A stretch of DNA of 64,000 bases, from positions 350,009 through 414,008 of the forward strand of contig NZ_AYMU01000011.1 in assembly GCF_000633395.1 (NCBI RefSeq), written 5' to 3'. The notes beneath the pieces were generated by a model. That model saw only the letters and a list, made by a program, of their open reading frames with translations, was not told the DNA's origin and did not search any database. Of the stretch, positions 24,319 through 32,691 are shown piece by piece (position 1 is the stretch's first letter; every line of letters begins with the position of its first letter). This stretch comes from Pseudomonas sp. PH1b. Lineage in GTDB: Bacteria > Pseudomonadota > Gammaproteobacteria > Pseudomonadales > Pseudomonadaceae. Position numbers and translations under genes: made by a program.

Positions 24319-24564
24319 TCAGTCCGAGGGGTCGAGGGGGTAGCCCGGCAAGTTGTCTGCGGCATGTCCGGGACAGCGGCAGAGTTCTCCCAGGCCGCAC
24401 TTTTGCAACAAGTCATCCAGGGGTTCCCTGGGGCGTTGCGGTGGGGTTTGTTGCACTGGCGCTTCGGGGTTATGCCGGAGCTGGGCCGCGCGATGCAGCA
24501 ATCGGCTCCGGGCGCAGTGCCAGAAGCTGATCTCGTCGAGGTAATCCTTGGTCTTGCGGTGCAT
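24319..24564 (-). CDS. Small hypothetical protein, Cys/His-containing
   Basis: An 81-residue ORF I do not recognise. The ATG at 24564 has AAAGGAG six bases upstream, a better ribosome site than at many genes here. A second ATG two codons earlier is too close to it. The N-terminus is charged and aromatic (HRKTKDYLDEISFWHCA), the middle is Pro/Gln-rich, and the C-terminus holds CGLGELCRCPGH, a possible metal or disulfide site. The start faintly resembles the first residues of the neighbouring HDAC-like protein (KTAFFFDELCLWHSA). It is convergent with the AraC gene. Confidence 0.5.
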   Translation of the reverse strand: MHRKTKDYLDEISFWHCARSRLLHRAAQLRHNPEAPVQQTPPQRPREPLDDLLQKCGLGELCRCPGHAADNLPGYPLDPSD

Positions 24565-24949
24565 GGACATCTCCTTTGTCTTAGCGGGAACACCAATGAC
24601 CCGTTGCCGGACGGCGCCGGCATCGAGGGGGTCGGACAAGCAGACAGACAGGCCCCTGCGCGCAGTTCACCCGGCCTTCGAGGCAAGGGGCGCAGCGGCA
24701 CGCAGGGTTATTAGGTATTGAGGTGCTGGGCCTGACGATCATGTAGCTGAGGAGAGGATAGGAAACCTTTCAGCTTTGCCGAGACCAATGTCCGAAACAG
24801 GGAGGATGCCTGCGCCGCCAAGCCGGCTCCTGCAGCACGATTGGGCGAGCCGGCAGGTGGTTGAAGAGGCCGTTGCGGCCAGAGGCAGGAGGAAGGATGC
24901 AGACGGCCAGGTGGCGGCCGAGGATCGGCAGCCACCCGTTCGACGGGGG
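24565..24949. other. Intergenic region upstream of the small ORF
   Basis: No gene is supported in these 385 bases. There is a degenerate REP half (24812-24833, CGCCAAGCCGGCTCC core) and a short inverted repeat GGCCG-TTG-CGGCC at 24868-24880, about 70 bases after the HDAC-like stop. The latter could be a weak terminator but lacks a T-run. Confidence 0.4.
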
Positions 24950-26083
24950 TTAGCCAGCGGCAGCCTCTATGGCTTGGGCCTGGCGCTCCAGCAACTGGCG
25001 CTGGAAGTTCACCTGGTCGGCCTTGGGTTGCTGCTGACGCACGAACGCCAGCATCGGGTCGTCGACCGCGGTGCGAATGCCCGACAGCGCCTCCAGGGTG
25101 GCCAGCCCGCAAAAGGGCACATAGGCCTCGGAGTAGCCGCCTTCATGCACCAGCACCAGGCGCCCGGCGCACAGGCGCTCGGCGGCGTCCCGCAGGCACT
25201 GGGTCATTTCACGGAAGGAGTCGCTGTGCAGCAACATCCGCGCCAACGGGTCGACGGCATTGGCGTCGTAGCCGCAGGCGACGATGATCAGTTCCGGCTC
25301 GAAGCGCTCCAGGGCCGGCAGCACGATGCGCTGCATCGCCTGCAGGTAGGCGTCGTGGCCACTGCCGGGCAGCAGCGGGATATTGATGTTGCAGCCCAGG
25401 CCGGCGCCGCGCCCGCGATCCTGCTCGCCGCCGTAGCCCGGAGGAAAACAGCCGTCCTGGTGCAGGGACAGGGTCAGCACGTCGGCGCGCTCCTCGAAGA
25501 TCGACTGGGTACCGTTGCCGTGATGCACGTCCCAGTCGATGACCGCCACCTTGCCCAGCCCGCGGCGGGCCTTGGCGGCCTCGATGGCAATCGCGATATT
25601 GGCCAGGAAACAGAACCCCATGGCCTGGTCGGCGGTGCAGTGATGGCCCGGTGGACGGGAGAGGGAATAGGCGTTGTCCACCTCGCCGCTGAGTACCGCG
25701 TCCACGGCGGCCATGGCCAGCCCGGCCGACAACTTGGCGATTTCATAGCTGCCCGGGCCCACCGGTGCCTCGTCCCCCAGGTGGCCGCCACCGGCATCGC
25801 TCAGGGCCTTGAAGCGTTGCAGGTAGTCGGCGCCGTGGACGCGCAGCAGGTCTTCCTCGGTGGCCGCAGGGGCGCTGCGCAGGTGCAATTGCCGGGTCAG
25901 CCCGGAAACATCCATCAGGCTTTTCAGCCGGCGTTTGGTCTCCGGTGACTCGGCATGTCCGGCGGCGGCCGGCGGCTGCACCCAGCCACCCACCGGCAGG
26001 GTCAGGCTGTGCAGGCCGGCGCTGTGCCACAGGCAGAGTTCATCGAAGAAAAAAGCGGTTTTGCAGGTCATGGCGATATCCAT
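24950..26083 (-). CDS. Class II histone-deacetylase-like amidohydrolase
   Basis: Zinc amidohydrolase of 377 residues in the arginase/deacetylase superfamily, bacterial class II HDAC-like branch; bacterial members deacylate acetylpolyamines or other amides. Active-site features are complete: the His pair H147-H148 (RPPGHHC), zinc ligands D185 and H187 (DWDVHHGNGT) and D273 (CGYDAN), and Tyr Y317 in HEGGYSEAY. A start at 26071 (MTCKTAFFF) is equally possible; neither ATG has a strong ribosome site. It is last in a cluster with an MFS transporter, an outer-membrane channel and a LuxR regulator, so it may act on an imported amide. Confidence 0.87.
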   Translation of the reverse strand: MDIAMTCKTAFFFDELCLWHSAGLHSLTLPVGGWVQPPAAAGHAESPETKRRLKSLMDVSGLTRQLHLRSAPAATEEDLLRVHGADYLQRFKALSDAGGGHLGDEAPVGPGSYEIAKLSAGLAMAAVDAVLSGEVDNAYSLSRPPGHHCTADQAMGFCFLANIAIAIEAAKARRGLGKVAVIDWDVHHGNGTQSIFEERADVLTLSLHQDGCFPPGYGGEQDRGRGAGLGCNINIPLLPGSGHDAYLQAMQRIVLPALERFEPELIIVACGYDANAVDPLARMLLHSDSFREMTQCLRDAAERLCAGRLVLVHEGGYSEAYVPFCGLATLEALSGIRTAVDDPMLAFVRQQQPKADQVNFQRQLLERQAQAIEAAAG

Positions 26084-26140
26084 CGTTCAAGGAAACAGTG
26101 GCGTCTGGAGCGCCCGGCGGGCCCCGACGGGGCAGGTCAT

Positions 26141-27304
26141 TCAGTGAGTGGGCCGGCAGCCAAGGACCAGGGCCAGGGACACCAGGGTGATCGCGGCGCC
26201 TGCCCACAGCAGTTGCTGGAAGCCGCCGCTGCTTTCGATCAGGCGCCCGGCCAGGGTCGGGCCGATGGCCAGGCCGGCACTGATCACCAGGTTGGAGGCG
26301 TTCATCAGCCGGCCGCTGCGGTCCATCTGGGCCATGCGCGCGAGGATCAGCGGCAGGATGAAGGTCCAGGTGAACTTGAACGCCAGCGCCGCCAGGGCGA
26401 AGCGCGCCAGTTGCGGTTGTCCCAGGAGCAGCAGCACCGAGGCCGCCATCAGGCCGTAGCCCAGCAGCAACAGGATGCTGCGTGGCAGGCGGTCGCCGCA
26501 GAGGGTGGCGCACAGCGCGCCGACAATGCCCATCAGGGTGGCGATGGCGAGGATGTCGCCGCTGGCCTGGGCCGAGAGGCCGGACTGGCTGCCAATGGCG
26601 CCGATAAAGGTCCAGACCCCGCTGAGGCTGATGTAGAAGGTGAGGATGCCGAGAATGCCCAGCACCGCCTTGCCCCGGGAAATCGCGGGCGCTGCCGCAG
26701 CGTTGTCGGCGCGATGTGGGGCGCCAGCGGGAAAGCAGCGGGCCAGGGGCAGGCACAGGCCCATCAGCAGTGCCATGAGCAGGTAGCAGGCGCCCAGGCC
26801 GTAACGCTCGAAGAGCATCGGCAACAGGCTCAGACCGATGGCGCCCAGCACCAGCTGGCCCATCACCCAGAAACCATAGGTGCGACTGGGACGCGGGCTG
26901 GCGGCGGCGCTGGCCAGGCAGATGATCATCAGCGAGCCGCCGGCCAGGGCACTGCAGAAACGAGCGATCAACAGCAGCGAGTAGTCATGGGCGAGCATCG
27001 ACAGCAGGTTGGCGACGATGAACAGCAGGGCGCTGCACAGGGCTGCGCGGCGCCAGTCGACGTGTTTCAGCCACCAGATGGCGGGCAGGGTGGCCAGGCT
27101 CATGGCCCCCAGTTCGGCGGAAAACAGGTCACCGATCTGCGTGGGGCTCAACTGCCACTGGCTGGCCAGTTGCGCGGCGATGGCCGGGGCCATCAGCAGC
27201 ACGGCGGGGGTGATGGCGGCGAACAGCACGATGGCCGCCAGCAGGCCCAGGGGTTGGCGGGTGATCTGCGGGGTGTCGCTCAAGGCAGGGTTCCGGGTGT
27301 TCAT
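26141..27304 (-). CDS. MFS transporter
   Basis: Inner-membrane major facilitator of 387 residues with about twelve hydrophobic stretches. It is shorter than the ACS-type carriers elsewhere in the window and from another subfamily (start ITRQPLGLLAAIVLFAAITP; loop WWLKHVDWRRAALCS). A CGGAG site precedes the ATG. It follows the outer-membrane channel gene by 25 bases and precedes the HDAC-like gene by 57, which suggests a shared uptake or efflux role. Direction and substrate are unknown. Confidence 0.82.
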   Translation of the reverse strand: MNTRNPALSDTPQITRQPLGLLAAIVLFAAITPAVLLMAPAIAAQLASQWQLSPTQIGDLFSAELGAMSLATLPAIWWLKHVDWRRAALCSALLFIVANLLSMLAHDYSLLLIARFCSALAGGSLMIICLASAAASPRPSRTYGFWVMGQLVLGAIGLSLLPMLFERYGLGACYLLMALLMGLCLPLARCFPAGAPHRADNAAAAPAISRGKAVLGILGILTFYISLSGVWTFIGAIGSQSGLSAQASGDILAIATLMGIVGALCATLCGDRLPRSILLLLGYGLMAASVLLLLGQPQLARFALAALAFKFTWTFILPLILARMAQMDRSGRLMNASNLVISAGLAIGPTLAGRLIESSGGFQQLLWAGAAITLVSLALVLGCRPTH

Positions 27305-27329
27305 GGGCAGGCTCCGAAGGCAAAGGGGG

Positions 27330-28202
27330 TCAGAACACGTGGACCAGACGCAGCAGGGCGTCGGTGCCGGCGAATCCGTTGTCGGTGGCGACGTTGCGCG
27401 ACAGGCCGAACATCAGCTGGTTCTGCTTGTCCAGCCAGTGCCCGACCTCGAACCCGACCTGGGTGTAGCGCTTGTGGGTGTCGTCGATGCGCCGGTCGTT
27501 GATCCGCAGTTCGCCACCGTCGGCGTGGATCAGGCGCAGGGCGCCGTAGGTGCTGGGGGTGAAGTCGTAGGAGGCGAAGGCCTGCAGGCGGTAGAGCGGG
27601 TCCTGCTTCAGGTCGCTGCCGAAATAGTCATCGTTGGTGCCATAGAGCTGGGCTTCGAGGTTGGCCTCCAGCACCCACTTCTCGCCCAGGCCCTGGGTGT
27701 AGTTGTAGACAAAGGTCGCGCCCCAGCGGTTGGCCCCGGGGGAGACGTCCGGGTTGCGGCTGTGGTACTCGCCCACGGGCAGCGTGATCAGGGTCAAGAG
27801 CCCACTGTAGGTACGGGTTTGCGGCTGGTTGATGAAGAACAGGGTGCCCCCCACCTGAGGGTCGCCGAAGCCGCTTTCGCCGGTGTGGTGCTCGGCACCG
27901 GGCAGGCGCGCGTCGATGTCGGCAAACGGCACGATGAACTGCGGGGTGCACAGGGTGCCGCACAGGTCACTGAAGAACACCTGGCGGTAGGCCATGGCAT
28001 TGACCCGCAGTTCGGCCTTGCCGGTGCTGTCGGCCGGGCCGTGGAAATCCCCGGCGCGGGTGGTCGGCAGGTACAGCACCCCGAGGCTGGTGCCCACGGG
28101 GGCGGCGAAGAAGTCCCGGGCGTTGAGGTCGGCGGCCTGTAGCGACAGGCTGGCCAGGGTGCCCGCCACGGCGGCGGTGGTGCGGCTGAGGATCCTTGTC
28201 AT
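27330..28202 (-). CDS. Outer-membrane channel, phenol-degradation MetA family
   Basis: Protein of 290 residues with a signal peptide (TLASLSLQAADLN, cleavage after about 24) and beta-barrel-like strands, matching the family annotated as phenol meta-degradation protein or transporter. Typical segments are GVLYLPTTRAGDF, LPVGEYHSRNPDVSPGANRW, and a final strand with terminal Phe (LLRLVHVF), which fits outer-membrane insertion. Members sit in aromatic catabolic clusters. I chose the ATG at 28202 since it opens the signal peptide. An AACAACAAC-type motif precedes it. Confidence 0.8.
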   Translation of the reverse strand: MTRILSRTTAAVAGTLASLSLQAADLNARDFFAAPVGTSLGVLYLPTTRAGDFHGPADSTGKAELRVNAMAYRQVFFSDLCGTLCTPQFIVPFADIDARLPGAEHHTGESGFGDPQVGGTLFFINQPQTRTYSGLLTLITLPVGEYHSRNPDVSPGANRWGATFVYNYTQGLGEKWVLEANLEAQLYGTNDDYFGSDLKQDPLYRLQAFASYDFTPSTYGALRLIHADGGELRINDRRIDDTHKRYTQVGFEVGHWLDKQNQLMFGLSRNVATDNGFAGTDALLRLVHVF

Positions 28203-28213
28203 GGGCGGTGCGT

Positions 28214-28234
28214 CTCTTGTTGGAGTTGTTGTTC
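28214..28234 (-). promoter_or_regulatory. A-rich (Crc/Hfq-type) motif, MetA-family channel leader
   Basis: The coding strand contains GAACAACAACTCCAACAAGA ending 11-12 bases before the channel ATG, a run of AAC triplets as in known Crc/Hfq sites. Confidence 0.55.
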
Positions 28235-28337
28235 GGCGAACGGCTCGCCGGCACACGGCAGTGGGCTGAAAAATGGGCAAAGGCTGCCCGTGGCGGTCAA
28301 GAACGACCGCCAAACGCAAGGCGATATTCAGAGGGGA

Positions 28338-29315
28338 TCAGTCAGGCGGGGCGTGCAGCAGTTGGGCAATCCGGGCCTTGTCCTTGACCCCGAGCTTGCT
28401 GTAGATGGCGCGGATGTGATGGCGCACGGTATTGGGCGACATGCCCAGGTCCCGGGCCACTTCCTTGTAGGTCTTGCCGTCGCCGAAGCAGTGGGCGACG
28501 GCGTTTTCCCGGGGGCTGAGCTTGGGCAGCAGGCTGCGGCTGCGGGCTGCCAGTAGGTAGAGGTCGCCCACGGCCGAGGATTCGACCTGCAGCCGCTGGC
28601 CTTCGAAGCCGCCGATGTCGAACCCGCTCGGCAGGCGCGGGCCGCTCCAGCGCGGCCATTCGCTGAGCAGCAGGTCGACAAAACCACGCTCGGCGCATTG
28701 CAGCACGCCGCGTGGGTCGCACACCGCCAGGGCCAGGTTGCGTGGACGGCTGAGCTTCTCGCGGGTGGCCACCAGGGTGCGGATCTGATTGGCCGAGACG
28801 GCAGCCACCAGGTGCAGCATCAAGTTGTTCAGCAGGTGGCAGTCGTCCTGGGTGAAGCCCGGGGCGCCTGGGGCGCGGTACAGGGCCAGGTGGTTGCTGA
28901 GGTGGGTGTGGGGGTCGATGTGCACCACGCACAGCAGCTCGCCAATGTGGTACAGGCGCCCCAGCCAGTTGAGGCCGGGACCGTTGGCCGGGTCCGTCAT
29001 GTCGACGATCACCGCCTGCCCGGGCACGGCGTGGACCCGGCCCACGGTGACATCGGTGTGGCGGATGGATTGCCAGTCCGGCAGGTAGCTCGGCGGCAGG
29101 CGGTACAGGTAGCAGCTGTGTTCATCCGGCAGGCCGTCGATCAGCGCGGCGCGGCCCCACCAGGCGCTGTCGAAGGGCAGCAGTTTGCTGATGCGCGCCA
29201 GGGCATGCGGGTGCAGATGCTCCAGGTCCTTGTTTTGCGCCAGTTGCTGCAGTTCCAGGGTCAGCTCGCTGAAGGCTTGCAGCTGGCTGGCCGGTGCATG
29301 ATCGGGATGGTTCAT
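28338..29315 (-). CDS. LuxR-family transcriptional regulator
   Basis: Regulator of 325 residues with a C-terminal LuxR/FixJ helix-turn-helix at about 262-318 (LSPRENAVAHCFGDGKTYKEVARDLGMSPNTVRHHI). The N-terminal 250 residues are a ligand domain without an obvious receiver or autoinducer motif. It heads the cluster LuxR, MetA-type channel, MFS, HDAC-like on one strand, 135 bases before the channel gene, and is a likely regulator of it. Its own leader has an A-rich Crc/Hfq-type motif. Confidence 0.85.
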   Translation of the reverse strand: MNHPDHAPASQLQAFSELTLELQQLAQNKDLEHLHPHALARISKLLPFDSAWWGRAALIDGLPDEHSCYLYRLPPSYLPDWQSIRHTDVTVGRVHAVPGQAVIVDMTDPANGPGLNWLGRLYHIGELLCVVHIDPHTHLSNHLALYRAPGAPGFTQDDCHLLNNLMLHLVAAVSANQIRTLVATREKLSRPRNLALAVCDPRGVLQCAERGFVDLLLSEWPRWSGPRLPSGFDIGGFEGQRLQVESSAVGDLYLLAARSRSLLPKLSPRENAVAHCFGDGKTYKEVARDLGMSPNTVRHHIRAIYSKLGVKDKARIAQLLHAPPD

Positions 29316-29335
29316 GGGTCTGTACCTCTGGGCGA

Positions 29336-29352
29336 CGTTGTTATTGTTTTCG
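29336..29352 (-). promoter_or_regulatory. A-rich (Crc/Hfq-type) motif, LuxR leader
   Basis: The coding strand reads CGAAAACAATAACAACG, ending about 20 bases before the LuxR ATG. Good AAnAAnAA match. Confidence 0.55.
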
Positions 29353-29585
29353 TCACGGAAGGGGTGAAGGACCGTTGCGCCCGGGAGGGCGTGGGCAGGG
29401 CCTGGGCAGAAGTATCGGCGTCTGGCGCCGGGAGCACCATCCTACAGATGCAGGAGGTGGCGGAGGGCTTGTACCGTCGCCAGAGGCTGGCGGGGTGCCC
29501 GGCCAGGGGCCGCGACGGCAGCCTGGCGCAAGGGCAGAAAGGCAGTGGTGGCCAGCAGCAGTTTCACCACCGGCCGAGGCGAACC

Positions 29586-30098
29586 TCAAGCCGCCGGGCT
29601 GGGGTGCTGCAGACGATGGAAACAGCGGCTGAAGTAGACCAGCGAATCGCCTTGCTCCAGCACGCTGATTTCGTCCAGCTCCACCAGCATCACCGAGTGG
29701 GTGCCGATTTCCTGGACCTCGGTGATGCGTCCCTGCAGGCTCGCCAGGGCTCCTTCCAGCACCGGCAGGGCTTGCAACCCGTCGCGCCACGGATGCAGGC
29801 CGAAGCGCTGGTCCATGGCGACCCCGGTCATGCCGGCAAAATGCCGGGCCACTTCTTCGTGTGCGCCGCTGAGGACGTTGACGCACAAGCGGCCGTTGCC
29901 CTTGAACACCGGGTTCAGGGCGCTGTTGCGGTTGACGCAGACCATCAGGGTCGGTGGGCTGTCGGTGATCGAACAGACGGCGGTGGCGGTGATGCCGCAG
30001 CGGCCGGCCGCGCCGTTGCTGGTGATGACGTTGACCGCGGCGGTCATGTGGGCCATGGCGTTGCGGAAAGCTTGTTGCTTGGGGTCGAGTTCGGACAT
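29586..30098 (-). CDS. hpaC: 4-hydroxyphenylacetate 3-monooxygenase, flavin reductase subunit
   Basis: NADH:flavin reductase of 170 residues that supplies reduced flavin to HpaB. It matches HpaC in length and in motifs such as FRNAMAHMTAAVNVITS, GITATAVCSITDSPPTLMVCVN, FKGNGRLCVNVLSG and GTHSVMLVELDEI. The ATG at 30098 gives the conserved start MSELDPKQQAFRNAM. Unusually, a 0.6 kb REPIN array lies between it and hpaB; these two genes are normally adjacent. Confidence 0.94.
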   Translation of the reverse strand: MSELDPKQQAFRNAMAHMTAAVNVITSNGAAGRCGITATAVCSITDSPPTLMVCVNRNSALNPVFKGNGRLCVNVLSGAHEEVARHFAGMTGVAMDQRFGLHPWRDGLQALPVLEGALASLQGRITEVQEIGTHSVMLVELDEISVLEQGDSLVYFSRCFHRLQHPSPAA

Positions 30099-30130
30099 GA
30101 CGAATTCCTCATGGACGCAGGGCATTGTGC

Positions 30131-30737
30131 TGTAGGAGCCGGCTCCTTGTGGCGCTCTGGTAGGCGCCTTCGCTGGCAAGCCAGCTCCTACGATGACGTG
30201 TGGGCCTTGGCCTTTTCTGTAGGAGCCGGCTTGCCGGCGAAGAGGGCCTTGAGCCTTGTGTTGCTCTGGCGGGCGCCTTCGCTGGCAAGCCAGCTCCTAC
30301 GACGATGTGTGGGCATTGGCCTTTTCTGTAGGAGCCGGCTTGCCGGCGAAGAGGGCCTTGAGCCTTGTGCTGCTCTGGCGGGCGCCTTCGCTGGCAAGCC
30401 AGCTCCTACGACGACGTGTGGGCCTTGGCCTTTTCTGTAGGAGCCGGCTTGCCGGCGAAGAGGGCCTTGAGCCTTGTGTTGCTCTGGCAGGCGTCTTCGC
30501 TGGCAAGCCAGCTCCTACGACGACGTGTGGGCCTTGGCCTTTTCTGTAGGAGCCGGCTTGCCGGCGCAGAGGGCCTTGAGCCTTGTGTTGCTCTGGCGGG
30601 CGCCTTCGCTGGCAAGCCAGCTCCTACGACGATGTGTGGGTATTGGCCTTTTCTGTAGGAGCCGGCTTGCCGGCGAAGAGGGCCTTGAGCCTTGTGCCGC
30701 TCTGGCGGGCGCCTTCGCTGGCAAGCCAGCTCCTACA
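30131..30737. repeat. Tandem REPIN array between hpaB and hpaC (109-bp period)
   Basis: Five full units begin TAGGAG at 30220, 30329, 30438, 30547 and 30656, exactly 109 bp apart, preceded by a shortened unit at 30133. Each unit pairs a GAGCCGGCTTGCCGGC half with an inverted GCTGGCAAGCCAGCTC half. Spacer sequences are nearly identical too. The array fills almost all of the 651-base gap between hpaB and hpaC. Confidence 0.95.
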
Positions 30738-30749
30738 GGGCGCCAGCGG

Positions 30750-32312
30750 CTACTGGCGGATACGGTCCAGCATGTTGATGTCGTCCGGGTTGCTCAGGTG
30801 CGGCACGGTCCAGCCGTCGAGGTCGTAGTCGCCAAGGCATTTGTCCACCAGGTCGGTCATGGCCTTCATCGAGCCGCTGCCCTGGGCGTGGCGCAGGCAC
30901 TGCATGCGGATTTCGTCCTGGCTGCCGGCGTAGTTGATCTCGTACAGCTCGTGGCGACCGCCGAACTCGGTGCCGATGGCATCCCACAGCAGCTTGAGGA
31001 TCTTGATCCGCTCTTCATGGCCCATGCCCCCCGAACCGCGGCAGTAGGTACTCAGGTACTGGTTGAGCACCGGGTCCTTGAGGTCCCGTGAACCGGAGGG
31101 CAGGTAGATCAGGCCGCTGGCCACCACCTGCTCGATGATCTTCTTGATGTCGGTGTAGGCCTGGGGCGCCAGCACCCGATAGGCCTGCAGCGCCTGGGTA
31201 CTGGGCAGGTACACGCCGTTCATCCACTCACTGGCGTTGCCGTGCATGGCGTCGGTCAGGGACCAGAACAGGTTGCGCCAGGCCACCACTTCGCCGACCT
31301 GGGCCTGGACCCCGCGAAACTCCAGGGAGCCGGTGCACTGCAAGGCCTTGACCAGCAGCCCGGTGATGAAGTCGAGCTTCACCGCCAGGCGGGTGCAGCC
31401 CTGCATCGGGAACAGCCGGCCGAACCCGCCCTGGGGGAACCACTGGCGGCAGCGCTCGAAGTCGCGGTAGATCAGCACGTTCTCCCAGGGGATGAACACC
31501 TTGTCCATGATCAGGATCGCGTCGTTCTCGTCGAAGCGGCTGGACAGCGGGTAGTCGAAGGGCGAACCGGTCATGCCGGCCTGCAGTTCGTAGGAGGGGC
31601 GGCAGATCAGCTTCATGCCCCGGGTGTTCATCGGTGCGATGAACATCAGGGCGAAGTCGGTGTTGTCCCCCAGCAGTTGCGCCGAGCCCTGGCCGACGAA
31701 GTTGTAGTGGGTCAGGGCCGAGTTGGTGGCCACCACCTTGGCGCCGCTGACGATGATCCCGCCCTCGACTTCCTCGTCCACCGAGATGAACACATCCTTG
31801 ACCTGGTCCACCGGTTTGTCGCGGTCGATCGGCGGGTTGACGATGGCGTGGTTGAGGTACAGGCAGGCTTCCTGGATGCGCTTGTACCAGGTGCGGGCGT
31901 TATCGGCGAACTGGCCGTAGAACTCCGGGTTGGCCCCCAGCACGCTGCCGAAAGCGGCCTTGTAGTCGGGGCTGCGGCCCATCCAGCCGTAGGTCAGGCG
32001 CGACCAGTCGGCGATGGCGTCGCGCTGCTGGCGCAGCTCATCGGGGCTTCTGGCCGAACGGAAGAACTTGTGGGTGTAGCCGCCGTTGCCGGTGTCGGTG
32101 TCCCAGCACAATTGCTCCTTGGTGGCCGGGTCGTGCAGGGCGTCGTACAGGCGGGCCATGGAGGCCGCGGAGTTGCGGAAGGCCGGGTGGGTGGTGACGT
32201 CCTTGACCCGGTCGCCATAGATGTAGATTTCACGGTCGTCGCGCAGGCTGGCCAGGTATTCGGCGCCAGTCAGGGGGCGGTTGGTTGCGGCACGAAAGTC
32301 TTCAGGTTTCAT
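30750..32312 (-). CDS. hpaB: 4-hydroxyphenylacetate 3-monooxygenase, oxygenase subunit
   Basis: FADH2-dependent oxygenase of 520 residues that hydroxylates 4-hydroxyphenylacetate to homoprotocatechuate, feeding the hpa operon. The length equals that of enteric HpaB. Conserved parts include the start MKPEDFRAATNRPLTGAEYL, YGDRVKDVTTHPAFRNS, DTDTGNGGYTHKFF, RLTYGWMGRSPDYKA, FNFVG-like HYNFVGQGSAQLL and STYCRGSGGMGHEERIK. The start at 32312 is preferred over the longer frame because it gives the family N-terminus. An A-rich motif precedes it. It is separated from hpaC by REPINs and from the rest of hpa by about 14 kb. Confidence 0.96.
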   Translation of the reverse strand: MKPEDFRAATNRPLTGAEYLASLRDDREIYIYGDRVKDVTTHPAFRNSAASMARLYDALHDPATKEQLCWDTDTGNGGYTHKFFRSARSPDELRQQRDAIADWSRLTYGWMGRSPDYKAAFGSVLGANPEFYGQFADNARTWYKRIQEACLYLNHAIVNPPIDRDKPVDQVKDVFISVDEEVEGGIIVSGAKVVATNSALTHYNFVGQGSAQLLGDNTDFALMFIAPMNTRGMKLICRPSYELQAGMTGSPFDYPLSSRFDENDAILIMDKVFIPWENVLIYRDFERCRQWFPQGGFGRLFPMQGCTRLAVKLDFITGLLVKALQCTGSLEFRGVQAQVGEVVAWRNLFWSLTDAMHGNASEWMNGVYLPSTQALQAYRVLAPQAYTDIKKIIEQVVASGLIYLPSGSRDLKDPVLNQYLSTYCRGSGGMGHEERIKILKLLWDAIGTEFGGRHELYEINYAGSQDEIRMQCLRHAQGSGSMKAMTDLVDKCLGDYDLDGWTVPHLSNPDDINMLDRIRQ

Positions 32313-32691
32313 ATCCAGTCTCGGCGTTGTTTTTATCGACTGGAGCCATGATGGGCAGGTGCAGGGTGCGACAAAATGGCTTTTCCGGTGAATGACTTGC
32401 ACTTTTCATGGGGGCGCTGGCGCCTTCGAGCCGCAGTGAGCAGGCGGCGGCTGCTGGCGTTTGCTGGCTTAATCGATTCACTTCGCGTTCCTGTGCTGCC
32501 ACCGCGAAACCCGGGTCATATTTAGAAATATTTTCACCGTCCAGCCCTATGAAAGCGCCGCTTCGGCCGATATTCCTGACAGGCCCGGAGACTTGGATCG
32601 CCCCGGTGCCCACCGCTGGCGTGGCCTCTGGCACGCCTGACGGATCACTGGCATGGATGCTCGTCGCCTGTTCTCTTCCGAGAGTCGCCCT
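32313..32691. other. Divergent promoter region, hpaB / chemoreceptor
   Basis: No gene in these 379 bases. It contains the hpaB leader with its A-rich motif, an AT-rich patch around 32515-32537 (near-palindromic ATATTTAGAAATATTT), and GCCGATAT at 32566-32573. The last matches the -10 part of flagellar sigma-28 promoters, often used by chemoreceptors, but no good -35 is seen at the right distance. Confidence 0.35.
32325..32337 (-). promoter_or_regulatory. A-rich (Crc/Hfq-type) motif, hpaB leader
   Basis: The coding strand reads GATAAAAACAACG, ending 12 bases before the hpaB ATG; nearly the same string as before the cupin dioxygenase. Confidence 0.55.

Noticed and set aside
24711..25112. 133-codon minus-strand frame overlapping the HDAC-like gene end
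   Set aside because: Out of frame with the amidohydrolase over most of its length and Pro/Arg/Gly-rich like other shadow frames.
32566..32573. Firm sigma-28 promoter for the chemoreceptor
   Set aside because: GCCGATAT fits the -10 element, but no acceptable -35 is at the proper distance, so it is only mentioned as a weak candidate.
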